Part shown: positions 51,999 to 59,997 of the stretch, piece by piece
Position numbering within the stretch: position 1 is the first letter of the stretch
Layout: every line of letters starts with the position of its first letter
Source: Corynebacterium yudongzhengii
Lineage (GTDB): Bacteria > Actinomycetota > Actinomycetes > Mycobacteriales > Mycobacteriaceae
Assembly (NCBI RefSeq): GCF_003065405.1
Contig: NZ_CP026947.1
Coordinates: 62,001 to 126,000, forward strand
DNA: 64,000 bases
Direction: 5' to 3'
The notes under the pieces: generated by a model
Seen by the model: the letters and a program-made list of their open reading frames with translations, nothing else
The model's database searches: none
Told to the model about the DNA's origin: nothing
Translations under genes and position numbers: made by a program

Positions 51999-53957
51999 TT
52001 AGTGTGTCGCGGTCACGACCACGAATGCACCGACCTGGTCGATGTGCCAGAGATCGGGATCGTCAAACGCGGCCGGGTTGAAGAACGTGGCCTCATAACG
52101 GACGTTCGGCTGATTCGGGTAGATATCCTCCGCGAGATGCAGCTTCCAGCCGTCGTCGAGATTCTCGGCATCACTGCCGCGGAACAGGAAGACATCCGGG
52201 GCCTCCCAGCGGCTCGACGTGATCAGCTCGTGCATCGCCTCCGGGTCCGAAGCAGACGACCAGGACTGCTCGGCCCACCGGGCGATCTCTTCGTTACGCT
52301 GCGAGAACTCGCCCAGCGGGTTGGCATAGTGGCTGGTGAAAGCGTTGAAGCCATGGAAAGGATAGTAAGAGAGGAAAGGTGTCTCATCCGTGAGCACGAC
52401 GGTCTCGGTCGGCTCGTGGCCATAGCCGGTGATCGTGTCACGGATGTCGACGTACGCCGAGCCCACGTCCGCGACGTACTGGTCCGCACGCTCGCCGTAG
52501 CCGTCGGTATCCGAATAAGCGTTGTCGATGGCCGACTCGTTGCGCGCCGGGATCGCCTGCGCGTAGAAGAGCCCGCCGCCGAGCAACACAATCATCCCGA
52601 TCGTGGTGATCCGCCGCGCCACATGCGGGTGCGTGGACTCCGGGTAGAGCCGCGCCGGGCCCACCCGGCCGATCTCGGCGAGAGCGAGCACGCCGGCGGT
52701 GGCCATCATCAACACGATGAGGATCTCGATGCGGAAACCCAGAAGAGTCGACCCCGCCAAGGTGGCCACCATCGACGCCAGCGCCCACGCATAAAAGACC
52801 ACGGTCGCAATCGTCAGCATGCGCACCGCGCGATCGCGGAAACGCAGCACCAGATAGAACAGACCGATCAGGCACAAAAGCCCGATCACCGAGGGCGCGA
52901 GGAAGGGTACCGGCACCTGGGTGCCCTCGGCGGGCAGGTAGTGATTCGCGGTGGATTCCGGCTGCTCGTCGCCAGTGAGCAGGCGGTAGAAGTACGGGCC
53001 CCACGCCAGCGCGGCGATCGCGATCGAGCCGAAACCGATCACCAACATGCGGGTGAAAGGCACCCACCACCGCCGGTGGGTCGCCGCGAAGACCACCGCG
53101 AACACCACGACGGCCAGCGCCACCACGCCCGTGAACAAGGTGTAGAAGCTCGCCGAGACGCCGAAGAACAGCATGACCGCGGCCGTCGCAAACCACGAGC
53201 CACCCAGCGCGGTGTGCAAGATGACGAACACGAGAGGAACCCCCATGGCGATGATGCCGGCATAGGGCTCCTCGGCGCTCAACACGAGCGTGATCGCCGT
53301 GGTGACCAGCGCGATCCCGGCGGCGACCGGCAGCGAGGAGGTGACGCGCTGCCACAGCGGCACGAGGATAGAGGCGGCGATGGCCAGCGAGACAATCGCC
53401 CACGGCTGGTAGACCTCCCAGCCGGGGATACCCAGCACATTCGCCAGGCGCCCGCCCAGCCAGAACCAGCCGATGGGGTAGTAGGTCGGCATGTCCAGGT
53501 AGTTCATGTCCTGATTCGCCATGGTGGTTTCCATGCGCGTCAGGAACTGAGTGCGAAACGCCTGGTCAACCTGGATGCCGTCGAGGTAGAGGCGGGTCGA
53601 CGACAGCGGGATCGCGATCGTCGTCACCACCAGCGCCGCCGGGGCGATATAAAACACCAGGTAGGTCAGTATCCGCCGCCACCGTGGCCGCGGCGACGTA
53701 TCCCGCAGCCACCACACCGCCAAAACGCCGACGGCCACGAGCACCATCAGGGTGCCGGCCGTCGCCAGCGCCCGGGTGACCATCGAGGTGTTGAACGCCG
53801 GCAGGCTGGTGCGCTCCAGCACGAGCCAGGCGGCCAGCGAGAAGATAGCCGCGAACACGCCGGCCGCCAAGGTGGCCCAGAGCGTGTGTGCGCGGCTCAG
53901 AGTGTCGCGGCCGCCGGTGCGCGCGCGGCCGTCGACGTTCCAAACGGCAGTACTCAT
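51999..53957 (-). CDS. aftA: Galactan 5-O-arabinofuranosyltransferase AftA
   Basis: A 652-residue GT-C protein that adds the first arabinofuranose residues to galactan. It has about 11-13 membrane segments. The first periplasmic loop contains DGIQVDQAFRTQFLTRMETTMANQDMNYLDMPTYYPIGWFWLGG, including the conserved DQAFRTQF motif near the acidic catalytic site. The C-terminal soluble domain (DTITGYGHEPTETVVLTDETPF) ends VVTATH. ATG 53957 (MSTAVWNVDG) is preferred over TTG 53963. It lies between emb and dprE2, as in Mycobacterium and Corynebacterium. Confidence 0.95.
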   Translation of the reverse strand: MSTAVWNVDGRARTGGRDTLSRAHTLWATLAAGVFAAIFSLAAWLVLERTSLPAFNTSMVTRALATAGTLMVLVAVGVLAVWWLRDTSPRPRWRRILTYLVFYIAPAALVVTTIAIPLSSTRLYLDGIQVDQAFRTQFLTRMETTMANQDMNYLDMPTYYPIGWFWLGGRLANVLGIPGWEVYQPWAIVSLAIAASILVPLWQRVTSSLPVAAGIALVTTAITLVLSAEEPYAGIIAMGVPLVFVILHTALGGSWFATAAVMLFFGVSASFYTLFTGVVALAVVVFAVVFAATHRRWWVPFTRMLVIGFGSIAIAALAWGPYFYRLLTGDEQPESTANHYLPAEGTQVPVPFLAPSVIGLLCLIGLFYLVLRFRDRAVRMLTIATVVFYAWALASMVATLAGSTLLGFRIEILIVLMMATAGVLALAEIGRVGPARLYPESTHPHVARRITTIGMIVLLGGGLFYAQAIPARNESAIDNAYSDTDGYGERADQYVADVGSAYVDIRDTITGYGHEPTETVVLTDETPFLSYYPFHGFNAFTSHYANPLGEFSQRNEEIARWAEQSWSSASDPEAMHELITSSRWEAPDVFLFRGSDAENLDDGWKLHLAEDIYPNQPNVRYEATFFNPAAFDDPDLWHIDQVGAFVVVTATH

Positions 53958-54009
53958 GCCCAATAGTGTCGCACAAGCTCGCCGATATGCAGAGTCGCGG
54001 GAGAAACCG

Positions 54010-54774
54010 CTAGAAGCTGAGCTTCTTCATGATCTTGTGCGGGATGTTACGCAGAATCAGCGAGATGGGCCCGAAGTTGCGGTGCACGAAGATGGAGTCC
54101 TTGCCCGCGAGCACCGCCTCGACGGTGGCCTCGGCGACATCGGAGACATCCACCGTAAAAGGTGCTTCCTTCTCGACATCCGCGCTCATCTTCGTGCGCA
54201 CCTGGCCGGGGCGCACGACGAGCACGTGCACACCCGAATCCTCCAAGGCGACGCCGAGCTGGGAATAGAAGCCGTCGACACCCGCCTTGGACGCGCCGTA
54301 GACGAAATTCGAGCGGCGCACGCGCATGCCGGCGACCGAGGACAGCGCGACGAGATGCCCGTGGCCCTGCTCCTTGAGCTTCTGGCCGAGCAGCACGCCG
54401 ACCGACAGGTAGCCGGTGAAGTTGATCTCGGCGCTCTCGACGGCCGCGGCGTGATCCTGCCACAGCTTCTCCTGATCGCCGAGGGTGCCGAACGCGACGA
54501 TCGCGATATCCACATCCCCGCCGGCGAAAACCTGGTCGACGACCTCGGGGTGCTGATCAGTCTCGCGCGCGTCGAAGTCGACGACGGTGACCTCGGAGGC
54601 GCCGGCGTCGCGAAGCTTCTCGACGGCCGCGTCCACCCGGGGCGAGGCCGAGCGGGCGGCGAGGACGACCTCGGCGGGGCCGCGCTTCAAAAACTCGGTG
54701 ACGATGCCGAGGCCGATTTCGGAGGTGCCGCCGAATAAGGCGATTCGCTGGGCCTGGCCTACTGCGTTGAGCAT
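54010..54774 (-). CDS. dprE2: Decaprenylphosphoryl-2-keto-ribose reductase DprE2
   Basis: A 254-residue SDR that converts decaprenylphosphoryl-2-keto-ribose to decaprenylphosphoryl-arabinose with NADH. ALFGGTSEIGLGIVTEFL binds the cofactor, IAIVAFGTLGDQEKLW is a variant middle motif, and LVALSSVAGMRVRRSNFVYGASKAG carries Ser, Tyr and Lys. AAGGAG precedes ATG 54774. It is directly downstream of dprE1 (35 bp gap) and upstream of aftA. The set makes up a compact cell-wall operon. Confidence 0.95.
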   Translation of the reverse strand: MLNAVGQAQRIALFGGTSEIGLGIVTEFLKRGPAEVVLAARSASPRVDAAVEKLRDAGASEVTVVDFDARETDQHPEVVDQVFAGGDVDIAIVAFGTLGDQEKLWQDHAAAVESAEINFTGYLSVGVLLGQKLKEQGHGHLVALSSVAGMRVRRSNFVYGASKAGVDGFYSQLGVALEDSGVHVLVVRPGQVRTKMSADVEKEAPFTVDVSDVAEATVEAVLAGKDSIFVHRNFGPISLILRNIPHKIMKKLSF

Positions 54775-54809
54775 GGTGATCTCCTTTGTGTGGTGGGACT
54801 AGTGGGGGA

Positions 54810-56225
54810 CTAGTGCAGCTCGAGGCGGCGCGAGAGGTCGGAGGCGAACACGCCGGTCGGGTCGATTTCGTTGCGGGTGGCCAGCCAGCCCTCGAGCTCC
54901 GGGTACATCTTGTGGAAGTTCTCGGCGGAGGTGCGGGACTCCTTGGCCAGGTAGAGGCGGCCGCCGAACTCCATGACCTGCTCGTCGAGGCGGTCGAGGA
55001 AGGAGTTCAGGCCCGGGCGGATCGGGAAGTCGACGCAGACGTTCCAGCCCGGCATCGGGTAGGACAGCGGGGCGCGGTTGCCCTCGCCGAAGAGCTTGAA
55101 CACGTTGAGCGCCGAGTAGTGGCCGGAGGCCTGGATGTCGCGGATGATCTGCTTGAAGGCGTCCACCGCGGTGGTCGGCACCACGAACTGGTACTGCAGA
55201 AAGCCCTTCTTGCCGTAGCCGCGGTTCCACTCGCCGATGAGATCCAGCGGCTGGTAGAACTGCGTGAGGTTTTTGATCTGGTTCCGCGCCGGGGCGCCCA
55301 TGGCGTAGTAGAGCTCGCCGATGGTGCCGAGGGTCAGCTTGTTCATCGTGAACGACGGGAAGATGTCCGGGACCGTCATCAGCTGCGGAGCGTTGAACTT
55401 CAGCGGGTCCTTCGCGAGCTTCGGGGCCAGCTCCTTGAGCTGGTCCAGGGTGGCGAGGCTGCCGCGCGAAATCGTCGCCCGCCCGAGCTTCGGCTCCGGG
55501 CTCATGGCGTCGAACCAAGCCGAGGAGTACTCGTAGCCGGCCTCGGAGCCGTCGGAGTGGAAGGCGATGGTCTCGTCGAGGGTGTCGGTACGGTCGGTAT
55601 CGGCGACGAAGTAGGCGGTCTCCGTCTTCGTCATCCGAATGGTGGCACGCAGAATGATGCCGGTCAGGCCCATGCCGCCGACGGTGGCCCAGAAGAGGGT
55701 CGCCTCCGGGTCGTCGTCGGAGCCATCGGGGCGCAGGGTGAGCACGCGGCCGTCGGCAACCAGCAGCTGCATCTCGACGACGTGATCACCGAAAGAGCCC
55801 GCCGTGTGGTGGTTCTTGCCGTGGATGTCCGGGCCGATCGCGCCGCCGATGGTGACCTGGCGGGTGCCGGGCAGCACCGGAACCCAGAGGCCATAAGGCA
55901 GCGCGGCCTTCATGAGCTGGTCGAGGGTGACACCGGCGTCGACGTCGACCAGCGCGGTGTCCGGGTCGATCGAATGGATGCGGTTGAGGGGTCGCATATC
56001 GACGACGAGACCGCCACCGTTTTGCGCCGGATCGCCATAGGAGCGACCCATGCCGCGGGCGATGACGCCACGGCGGGCGTGGGCGGGCTTGTCGGCGTTC
56101 TCCTCGGCGACGCGGCGGACCGCAGAGATGATCGTCTCCGGGTCAGCGGTCTCGAGGGCGTGGGCGGTCGATGGGGCAGTGCGACCCCAGCCGTGGAGGG
56201 ACTTAACGGTGGTCTGCTGGTGCAT
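54810..56225 (-). CDS. dprE1: Decaprenylphosphoryl-ribose 2-oxidase DprE1
   Basis: A 471-residue FAD oxidoreductase that oxidises decaprenylphosphoryl-ribose at C2'. The FAD domain includes [18 protein letters not shown] and [22 protein letters not shown]. The C-terminal [21 protein letters not shown] contains the Cys equivalent to Mycobacterium Cys387, the covalent target of benzothiazinones. The ending [12 protein letters not shown] is typical. The start is ATG 56225 ([16 protein letters not shown]). Heads the dprE1-dprE2-aftA-emb series. Confidence 0.95.
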   Translation of the reverse strand: MHQQTTVKSLHGWGRTAPSTAHALETADPETIISAVRRVAEENADKPAHARRGVIARGMGRSYGDPAQNGGGLVVDMRPLNRIHSIDPDTALVDVDAGVTLDQLMKAALPYGLWVPVLPGTRQVTIGGAIGPDIHGKNHHTAGSFGDHVVEMQLLVADGRVLTLRPDGSDDDPEATLFWATVGGMGLTGIILRATIRMTKTETAYFVADTDRTDTLDETIAFHSDGSEAGYEYSSAWFDAMSPEPKLGRATISRGSLATLDQLKELAPKLAKDPLKFNAPQLMTVPDIFPSFTMNKLTLGTIGELYYAMGAPARNQIKNLTQFYQPLDLIGEWNRGYGKKGFLQYQFVVPTTAVDAFKQIIRDIQASGHYSALNVFKLFGEGNRAPLSYPMPGWNVCVDFPIRPGLNSFLDRLDEQVMEFGGRLYLAKESRTSAENFHKMYPELEGWLATRNEIDPTGVFASDLSRRLELH

Positions 56226-56382
56226 CTTCTGCAATCTTCTCTTCGACGGGACGTGCCGCACATGCCGCGCGCAACCACGCGACACGGGCACCTTGTACGT
56301 TGCTCTACCCTACCCGGCGCACGCGTCAGGTAAGCGTGGGCTCTTTATCTTGTCCGGTTGAGATTTCGTTACGCCCGATGAA

Positions 56383-56464
56383 TATTTTCGTCTCAAGCTC
56401 GCCCAGATCTTCGCCGGCGCTGGCGACGCTGTCTCGGAGTTTTCCTCCGGCATCTTCGGCTAGA
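56383..56464 (+). other. Possible remnant of a small amphipathic peptide
   Basis: One frame reads EYFRLKLAQIFAGAG, then DAVSEFSSGIFG and TAG (56462-56464). It resembles the short amphipathic porin-type peptides of corynebacteria in size and rhythm, but it has no start codon: TGA lies a few codons upstream. It is followed by a good terminator. Weak evidence only. The rest of 56226-56529 shows nothing else. Confidence 0.2.
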
Positions 56465-56483
56465 CCTTCACTGGCGTGACTGG

Positions 56484-56518
56484 CGCTCCCCGCATCCTTA
56501 ACCAGGGTGCGGGGAGCG
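56484..56518. terminator. Strong hairpin terminator
   Basis: CGCTCCCCGCA (56484-56494) pairs with TGCGGGGAGCG (56508-56518), followed by TTTTGG. It could serve the 81-residue gene on the minus strand (ends 56530) or a plus-strand transcript. Confidence 0.8.
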
Positions 56519-56529
56519 TTTTGGTTGGG

Positions 56530-56775
56530 TTAAAGGTCCATCAGCTCGCGGATCTCGGCGGGCAGCTCGTCCTGGCTGGTGATGGTGGCCCCGCCGGCGT
56601 CTTGGTGTTCGCGCAGCAACTCGTAGACGCGCACCCGGTCCTTCGAGTCCAAAAAAGGCAGCTCTTCGGCCATGAGCCGTACCATGAAATCGCTCAGCGG
56701 CGCCTCGGTCTTCTGGGCGGCGAGGTGCGCGCCGTGGCGCACGTCTGAAGGGTCGATGTTCTTTTGCGGGATCAT
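56530..56775 (-). CDS. Small hypothetical protein
   Basis: An 81-residue soluble, acidic protein: IDPSDVRHGAHLAAQKTEAPLSDFMVRLMAEELPFLDSKDR then a C-terminal LPAEIRELMDL. Helical with no recognised motif. A start ATG at 56775 faces the gene at 56808; the two promoters share ~30 bp. A strong terminator lies just past its stop. Conserved-looking, but no function can be assigned. Confidence 0.55.
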   Translation of the reverse strand: MIPQKNIDPSDVRHGAHLAAQKTEAPLSDFMVRLMAEELPFLDSKDRVRVYELLREHQDAGGATITSQDELPAEIRELMDL

Positions 56776-56807
56776 GCCCGCCTACCTTACTGGCTAGTAT
56801 CGGGGAC

Positions 56808-57236
56808 ATGGAACAACGCGCACAGGACTCATATAGCCTCGACGACACGGAGCTCGGCCGCATCTCCCAGGCCCTCGGCGTGGCGGCGTGCGTCGCCGTG
56901 CCGGATTATGTCTCCGGGAGGTGGCCGGTCATCGGGGCGCGTATCGCAGCGCTCGGCGCGGGCCTCGGCATTGCCGCCGCCGCGAACGCTGCGGAAGAAC
57001 CTGCCGACGACGAACCGGAAGCCGACGAGGCCGCCTCGCCCGTGACTACCTGGACGGTGATCGGGGCAGCGGCCGCGGCGCTGGCCGGGTTGTCGGCGGT
57101 GGAAGGTGTCGTCGCCAAGCATCTGCGCGGCCGGGGTGTGAAGCGCCCGCACACGCTGCTCGGTGCGCTGGCCGGGGCGGTGGTGTACGTCGGCTCTGAG
57201 GTGGAGCACCGTCGGCACCAGGGGGATGCGTCCTAG
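56808..57236 (+). CDS. Hypothetical membrane protein (operon gene 1)
   Basis: A 142-residue protein with two hydrophobic stretches, VIGARIAALGAGLGIAAAANA (~43-63) and TTWTVIGAAAAALAGLSAVEGVVA (~82-105), separated by an acidic loop (EEPADDEPEADEAAS), and a basic C-terminus (HLRGRGVKRPHTLLGALAGAVVYVG). TAGTAT (56795-56800) 7 bp before ATG 56808 suggests a leaderless start. The next gene begins at the base after its stop. Not recognised. Confidence 0.7.
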   Translation: MEQRAQDSYSLDDTELGRISQALGVAACVAVPDYVSGRWPVIGARIAALGAGLGIAAAANAAEEPADDEPEADEAASPVTTWTVIGAAAAALAGLSAVEGVVAKHLRGRGVKRPHTLLGALAGAVVYVGSEVEHRRHQGDAS

Positions 57237-57713
57237 ATGAGTGAACACGCTGTGGTGGCGGTCGTCGATAAGAGTGACGACGACACCGTGTGCTGGCACG
57301 TCCAGACCGACCCGGAGGCGCCGTCTCTGATGTCCGGCGCGTGGATCGTCGCCGACGCCGCCGAGCTCACCGCGCACGCCTTCGTTGTTGAGCAGCCGGA
57401 CACGGTCGCCGAGATCGCCCAGCTCGTCGCCGAGGAGGTGGCCAAGGTGCGCGAGGCCGCGAAGCAGGCGAAGAAGGAGCGGCCACAGATCACCCTGCCG
57501 CGTTTCGACGCCCCACCCCACCCAGATCCGGAAGAGATCGCCGAGACGTTTCACGGGGAACAGCGCGCTCGGCAGGCGTGGGCGATGGCGGTGGCGCTCG
57601 CCGAGATCGTCGAATACTGGCACAGCTTCGAGTCCTCCCGCAAGCAGCGCTCCTATTTGGCCGAACGCTTCGGCAGTGAGATCCGGCCGCTGCCGTTGCC
57701 CCAAAAGTCATGA
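57237..57713 (+). CDS. Hypothetical protein (operon gene 2)
   Basis: A 158-residue soluble protein. The first ~70 residues look like a small β-sheet domain (HAVVAVVDKSDDDTVCWHVQTD). A basic helix follows (AEEVAKVREAAKQAKKERPQ), then an α-helical tail (QRARQAWAMAVALAEIVEYWHSFESSRK). ATG 57237 abuts gene 1, and its stop overlaps gene 3 (ATGA, 57710-57713). Not recognised. Confidence 0.7.
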   Translation: MSEHAVVAVVDKSDDDTVCWHVQTDPEAPSLMSGAWIVADAAELTAHAFVVEQPDTVAEIAQLVAEEVAKVREAAKQAKKERPQITLPRFDAPPHPDPEEIAETFHGEQRARQAWAMAVALAEIVEYWHSFESSRKQRSYLAERFGSEIRPLPLPQKS

Positions 57714-58612
57714 CCAGCCATAGCGAAGCCGACAGCGAGGTCGTTATAGACCTCGCGGCCGCGCGTGCCCGCCGCCGCGGACCCGCGCATCAGGCGCGCA
57801 CGATCATCCTCCAGATCGCGAACGTGCGTGCCGACGGCGAAACCCACCGCCAACTCGGCGTCATCGACTCCCTCGAGCTGGCCGATCTGCGCGACGTCAT
57901 CGCGGTGGCCTTCGGCCTGCGGGAAAACGCGCCCTGGTCCTTTCACGACGCTGCCGGCAAAGAACTCGACCGCCAGGCCCACCTGCGCGAACACCTCGGA
58001 CGCATCGGCGAAAAGCTCACCTTCTGCTGGGGCTTATGGGAATTCCGGATCGTCACCGCGCATAGCTGGATTCGTGACGACGGCACCCCGTGGGCCCTAT
58101 GCGTCGGCGGATCCGGACGCTTCGGCGATACCGGCTTCGACATCGCCCGCATCAACGCCGAACTCACCGGAACCGAAACCACCCGCGATGTCATGAGCCG
58201 CACCCGCCCGCAGGTGCGCGGCATCATCGAACGCTCCCGACTCTTCGACCTCGTCCCGCTCTTGCAGGCCCTCGACTTAGGTCGCGACGTGCACCTTAAA
58301 GATTCGACCCGCGAGATCCTCGCGCGCCTGCCGCTGGAAACAGATCCCGAAGCCATCGACGCGTTCTGGGCGATGGTGCTCGCCCTCAGCTGCCTCGGCA
58401 ACGACGAGCTCACCGACACCATCGCTGAATCCATCATGGAGGCCATCGGCTGGGTCGACGACGACGGCTCCCACCTGCCCGCCGCCGAGGTGCGCCAGCT
58501 GTGCGACGCCTCCCTCCACCAGCTCGCCGCCGTGGGTGCGATGGGGCCGCGGCAGCTCGCGCCCGTCGACAAGCTGGACATCTTCCGCGGCCTTCTGCGT
58601 GCGGCCGAGTAA
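57710..58612 (+). CDS. Hypothetical protein, possibly pRiA4b ORF-3-like N-domain (operon gene 3)
   Basis: A 300-residue protein. Residues ~27-95 (ARTIILQIANVRADGETHRQLGVIDSLELADLRDVIAVAFGL) recall the plasmid pRiA4b ORF-3 fold, which has the same order of a strand, a polar loop and a helix. The middle (WALCVGGSGRFGDTGFDIARINAEL) and the helical C-terminus (DREPEAIDAF-like, ending FRGLLRAAE) are not recognised. Last of three coupled genes. The GtrA gene starts 11 bp later. Confidence 0.6.
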   Translation: MTSHSEADSEVVIDLAAARARRRGPAHQARTIILQIANVRADGETHRQLGVIDSLELADLRDVIAVAFGLRENAPWSFHDAAGKELDRQAHLREHLGRIGEKLTFCWGLWEFRIVTAHSWIRDDGTPWALCVGGSGRFGDTGFDIARINAELTGTETTRDVMSRTRPQVRGIIERSRLFDLVPLLQALDLGRDVHLKDSTREILARLPLETDPEAIDAFWAMVLALSCLGNDELTDTIAESIMEAIGWVDDDGSHLPAAEVRQLCDASLHQLAAVGAMGPRQLAPVDKLDIFRGLLRAAE

Positions 58613-58623
58613 GCTTACCCCTT

Positions 58624-59046
58624 ATGTCGACACCGCATACCGGGACGAGCTCGCTGAGCACGCAGCTGAAACGCTTCGTGGCCGTGGGCGTGTTCACCGC
58701 CGTCATCGACTACTCGCTGACGATGATCCTCGACGCCGTCGGCGTCCACCGCCAGTTGGCGAAAGCCATCGGCTGGGTCTTCGGCACCCTCGCCGCCTAC
58801 CTCCTGAACTCGAAATACACGTTCTCCTCGGCGCTGTCCGCCAAAACCGCCACGGCCGTCTTCCTCCTCTACGCCTCCACCTTCGCGGTGCAAAACTTTC
58901 TCTGGTGGGTCACAGAAGCGCCCCTAGAAGCGCTCGGATTCGAAGGGGCGGTGAAAAACACCATCTCTTTCGTCATCGCCCAAGGCGTTGCGACACTCAC
59001 CAACTTCTTCATGCAGCGCACCCTGATTTTCCGCGAGAGGCGGTAA
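58624..59046 (+). CDS. GtrA-family membrane protein (first copy)
   Basis: A 140-residue protein with four membrane helices: RFVAVGVFTAVIDYSLTMIL, KAIGWVFGTLAAYLLNSKYTF, TATAVFLLYASTFAVQNFLWWV and VKNTISFVIAQGVATLTNFF. QRTLIF near the end is the GtrA signature. The family flips or binds polyprenyl-phosphate sugars; the Mycobacterium homologue next to dprE1 (Rv3789) is linked to arabinose lipid carriers. TAAGCT (58611-58616) precedes ATG 58624, suggesting a second, leaderless, promoter. Confidence 0.9.
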   Translation: MSTPHTGTSSLSTQLKRFVAVGVFTAVIDYSLTMILDAVGVHRQLAKAIGWVFGTLAAYLLNSKYTFSSALSAKTATAVFLLYASTFAVQNFLWWVTEAPLEALGFEGAVKNTISFVIAQGVATLTNFFMQRTLIFRERR

Positions 59047-59050
59047 ACCC

Positions 59051-59515
59051 ATCTCTTCCTCCCTATCCTCCGCCCTCAACGCCTTCATCGACGCTGGCCA
59101 CAAGCGCTCCGACTCGCTGCGCATCCAGGCCGCCCGCTTCACGACGGCCGGAATCGCCGCCGCCGTCATCGACCTCGTAGTCACGTGGGTGCTGCAGGTC
59201 GCATTCGAAGTCCTCGGGACCGTCGGGGCACGGACGGTGGGGTGGGTGCTCGGAACCCTTTTCGCCTACTACCTCAACCGGCGCTGGACCTTCTCCGCGC
59301 GCGGCTCCAAGCGGACCTTCTCCGCGACCATGCTGGTCTACGTCCTGACCTACGCCGTCAACATCACGCTGTACCGCCTGCTGTTCCCGGTGCTCGACGA
59401 ACAGCTCGAACTCAACGTCAACGTCTCTTTGCTGGTGGCGTTCATCGTCGCGCAGGCGGTCGTGACCGTGCTCAACTTCGTCGTGCAGCGGTGGCTGATC
59501 TTTCGGAGGGGGTAG
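59051..59515 (+). CDS. GtrA-family membrane protein (second copy), start codon unclear
   Basis: The four-helix GtrA pattern is complete if translation begins around 59051: QAARFTTAGIAAAVIDLVVTWVLQ, RTVGWVLGTLFAYYLNRRWTF, MLVYVLTYAVNITLYRLLF and VSLLVAFIVAQAVVTVLNFVVQRWLIF. But no ATG, GTG or TTG lies there in this frame. The codon at 59051 is ATC, followed by a Ser-rich SSSLSSALN that looks like a normal N-terminus, so ATG may have mutated (or been misread) to ATC. GTG 59189 would drop the first helix. It follows the first GtrA by 4 bp and could be read by coupling. Confidence 0.75.
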   Translation: MSSSLSSALNAFIDAGHKRSDSLRIQAARFTTAGIAAAVIDLVVTWVLQVAFEVLGTVGARTVGWVLGTLFAYYLNRRWTFSARGSKRTFSATMLVYVLTYAVNITLYRLLFPVLDEQLELNVNVSLLVAFIVAQAVVTVLNFVVQRWLIFRRG

Positions 59516-59559
59516 GTTGGGTGGGTTTTGGTTGCTTTTTGGGTGCTGGCTGCTGGCTG

Positions 59560-59706
59560 CGTTTCCGCTGGTCAAGGCGGTGGTGGTGGGGCTGTGTGCG
59601 GGAAGTGGAAAGGAAGTCGAAAGGAAGCGTCCTTTCGACTTCCTTTCGACTTCGTTTCGACTTCGTGGGACTCCTTTAGGGGCACCTCCTTTCGGCCAGC
59701 GTTAGC
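59560..59706. repeat. Dispersed CTTTCGAC element, copy D
   Basis: Starts near CGCTGGTCA (59567-59575). It contains several TCGAAAGGAAG / CTTTCGACTTC inverted words and ends CTCCTTTCGGCCAGCG-TTAGCG. It is similar in order to copy E but longer and less regular. Confidence 0.6.
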
Positions 59707-59820
59707 GTCGCATGGGTGTCGGAGCGTGTAGGTGGTTGCTGTAGCCGGTCGGTTGTCCCGTCCGTCCCACCGGCCTCTTCGGTAGGGCTCGCGTAGCCTG
59801 CCGGGCCTGGCTTTACATGG

Positions 59821-59919
59821 TGCGCTATCGCTGGTCGAATTCACCCCTATAGAAAGGAGTCTCGCGCGGTCGAAACCAGGACTCCCTTAGGGTGGTTCCT
59901 TTCGACCAGCGTTAGCGCA
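59821..59919. repeat. Long-hairpin intergenic element, copy E
   Basis: TGCGCTATCGCTGGTCGAA (59821-59839) pairs with TTCGACCAGCGTTAGCGCA (59901-59919) with one mismatch. Inside, AGGAGTC and GACTCCC pair as well. The ~99-nt element lies between convergent operons, and nothing else is visible in 59516-59997. Confidence 0.75.
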
Positions 59920-59997
59920 CTATGCGCCAAACAGCCGCAAACGCAAGCGCACCATACACCAACCAACCAGCCGCAAACGCAAGCGCACCGCCCAAAC

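Noticed and set aside
51870..53966. 698-residue plus-strand open frame over aftA
   Set aside because: Antisense to aftA, with the same shadow composition; no recognisable domain.
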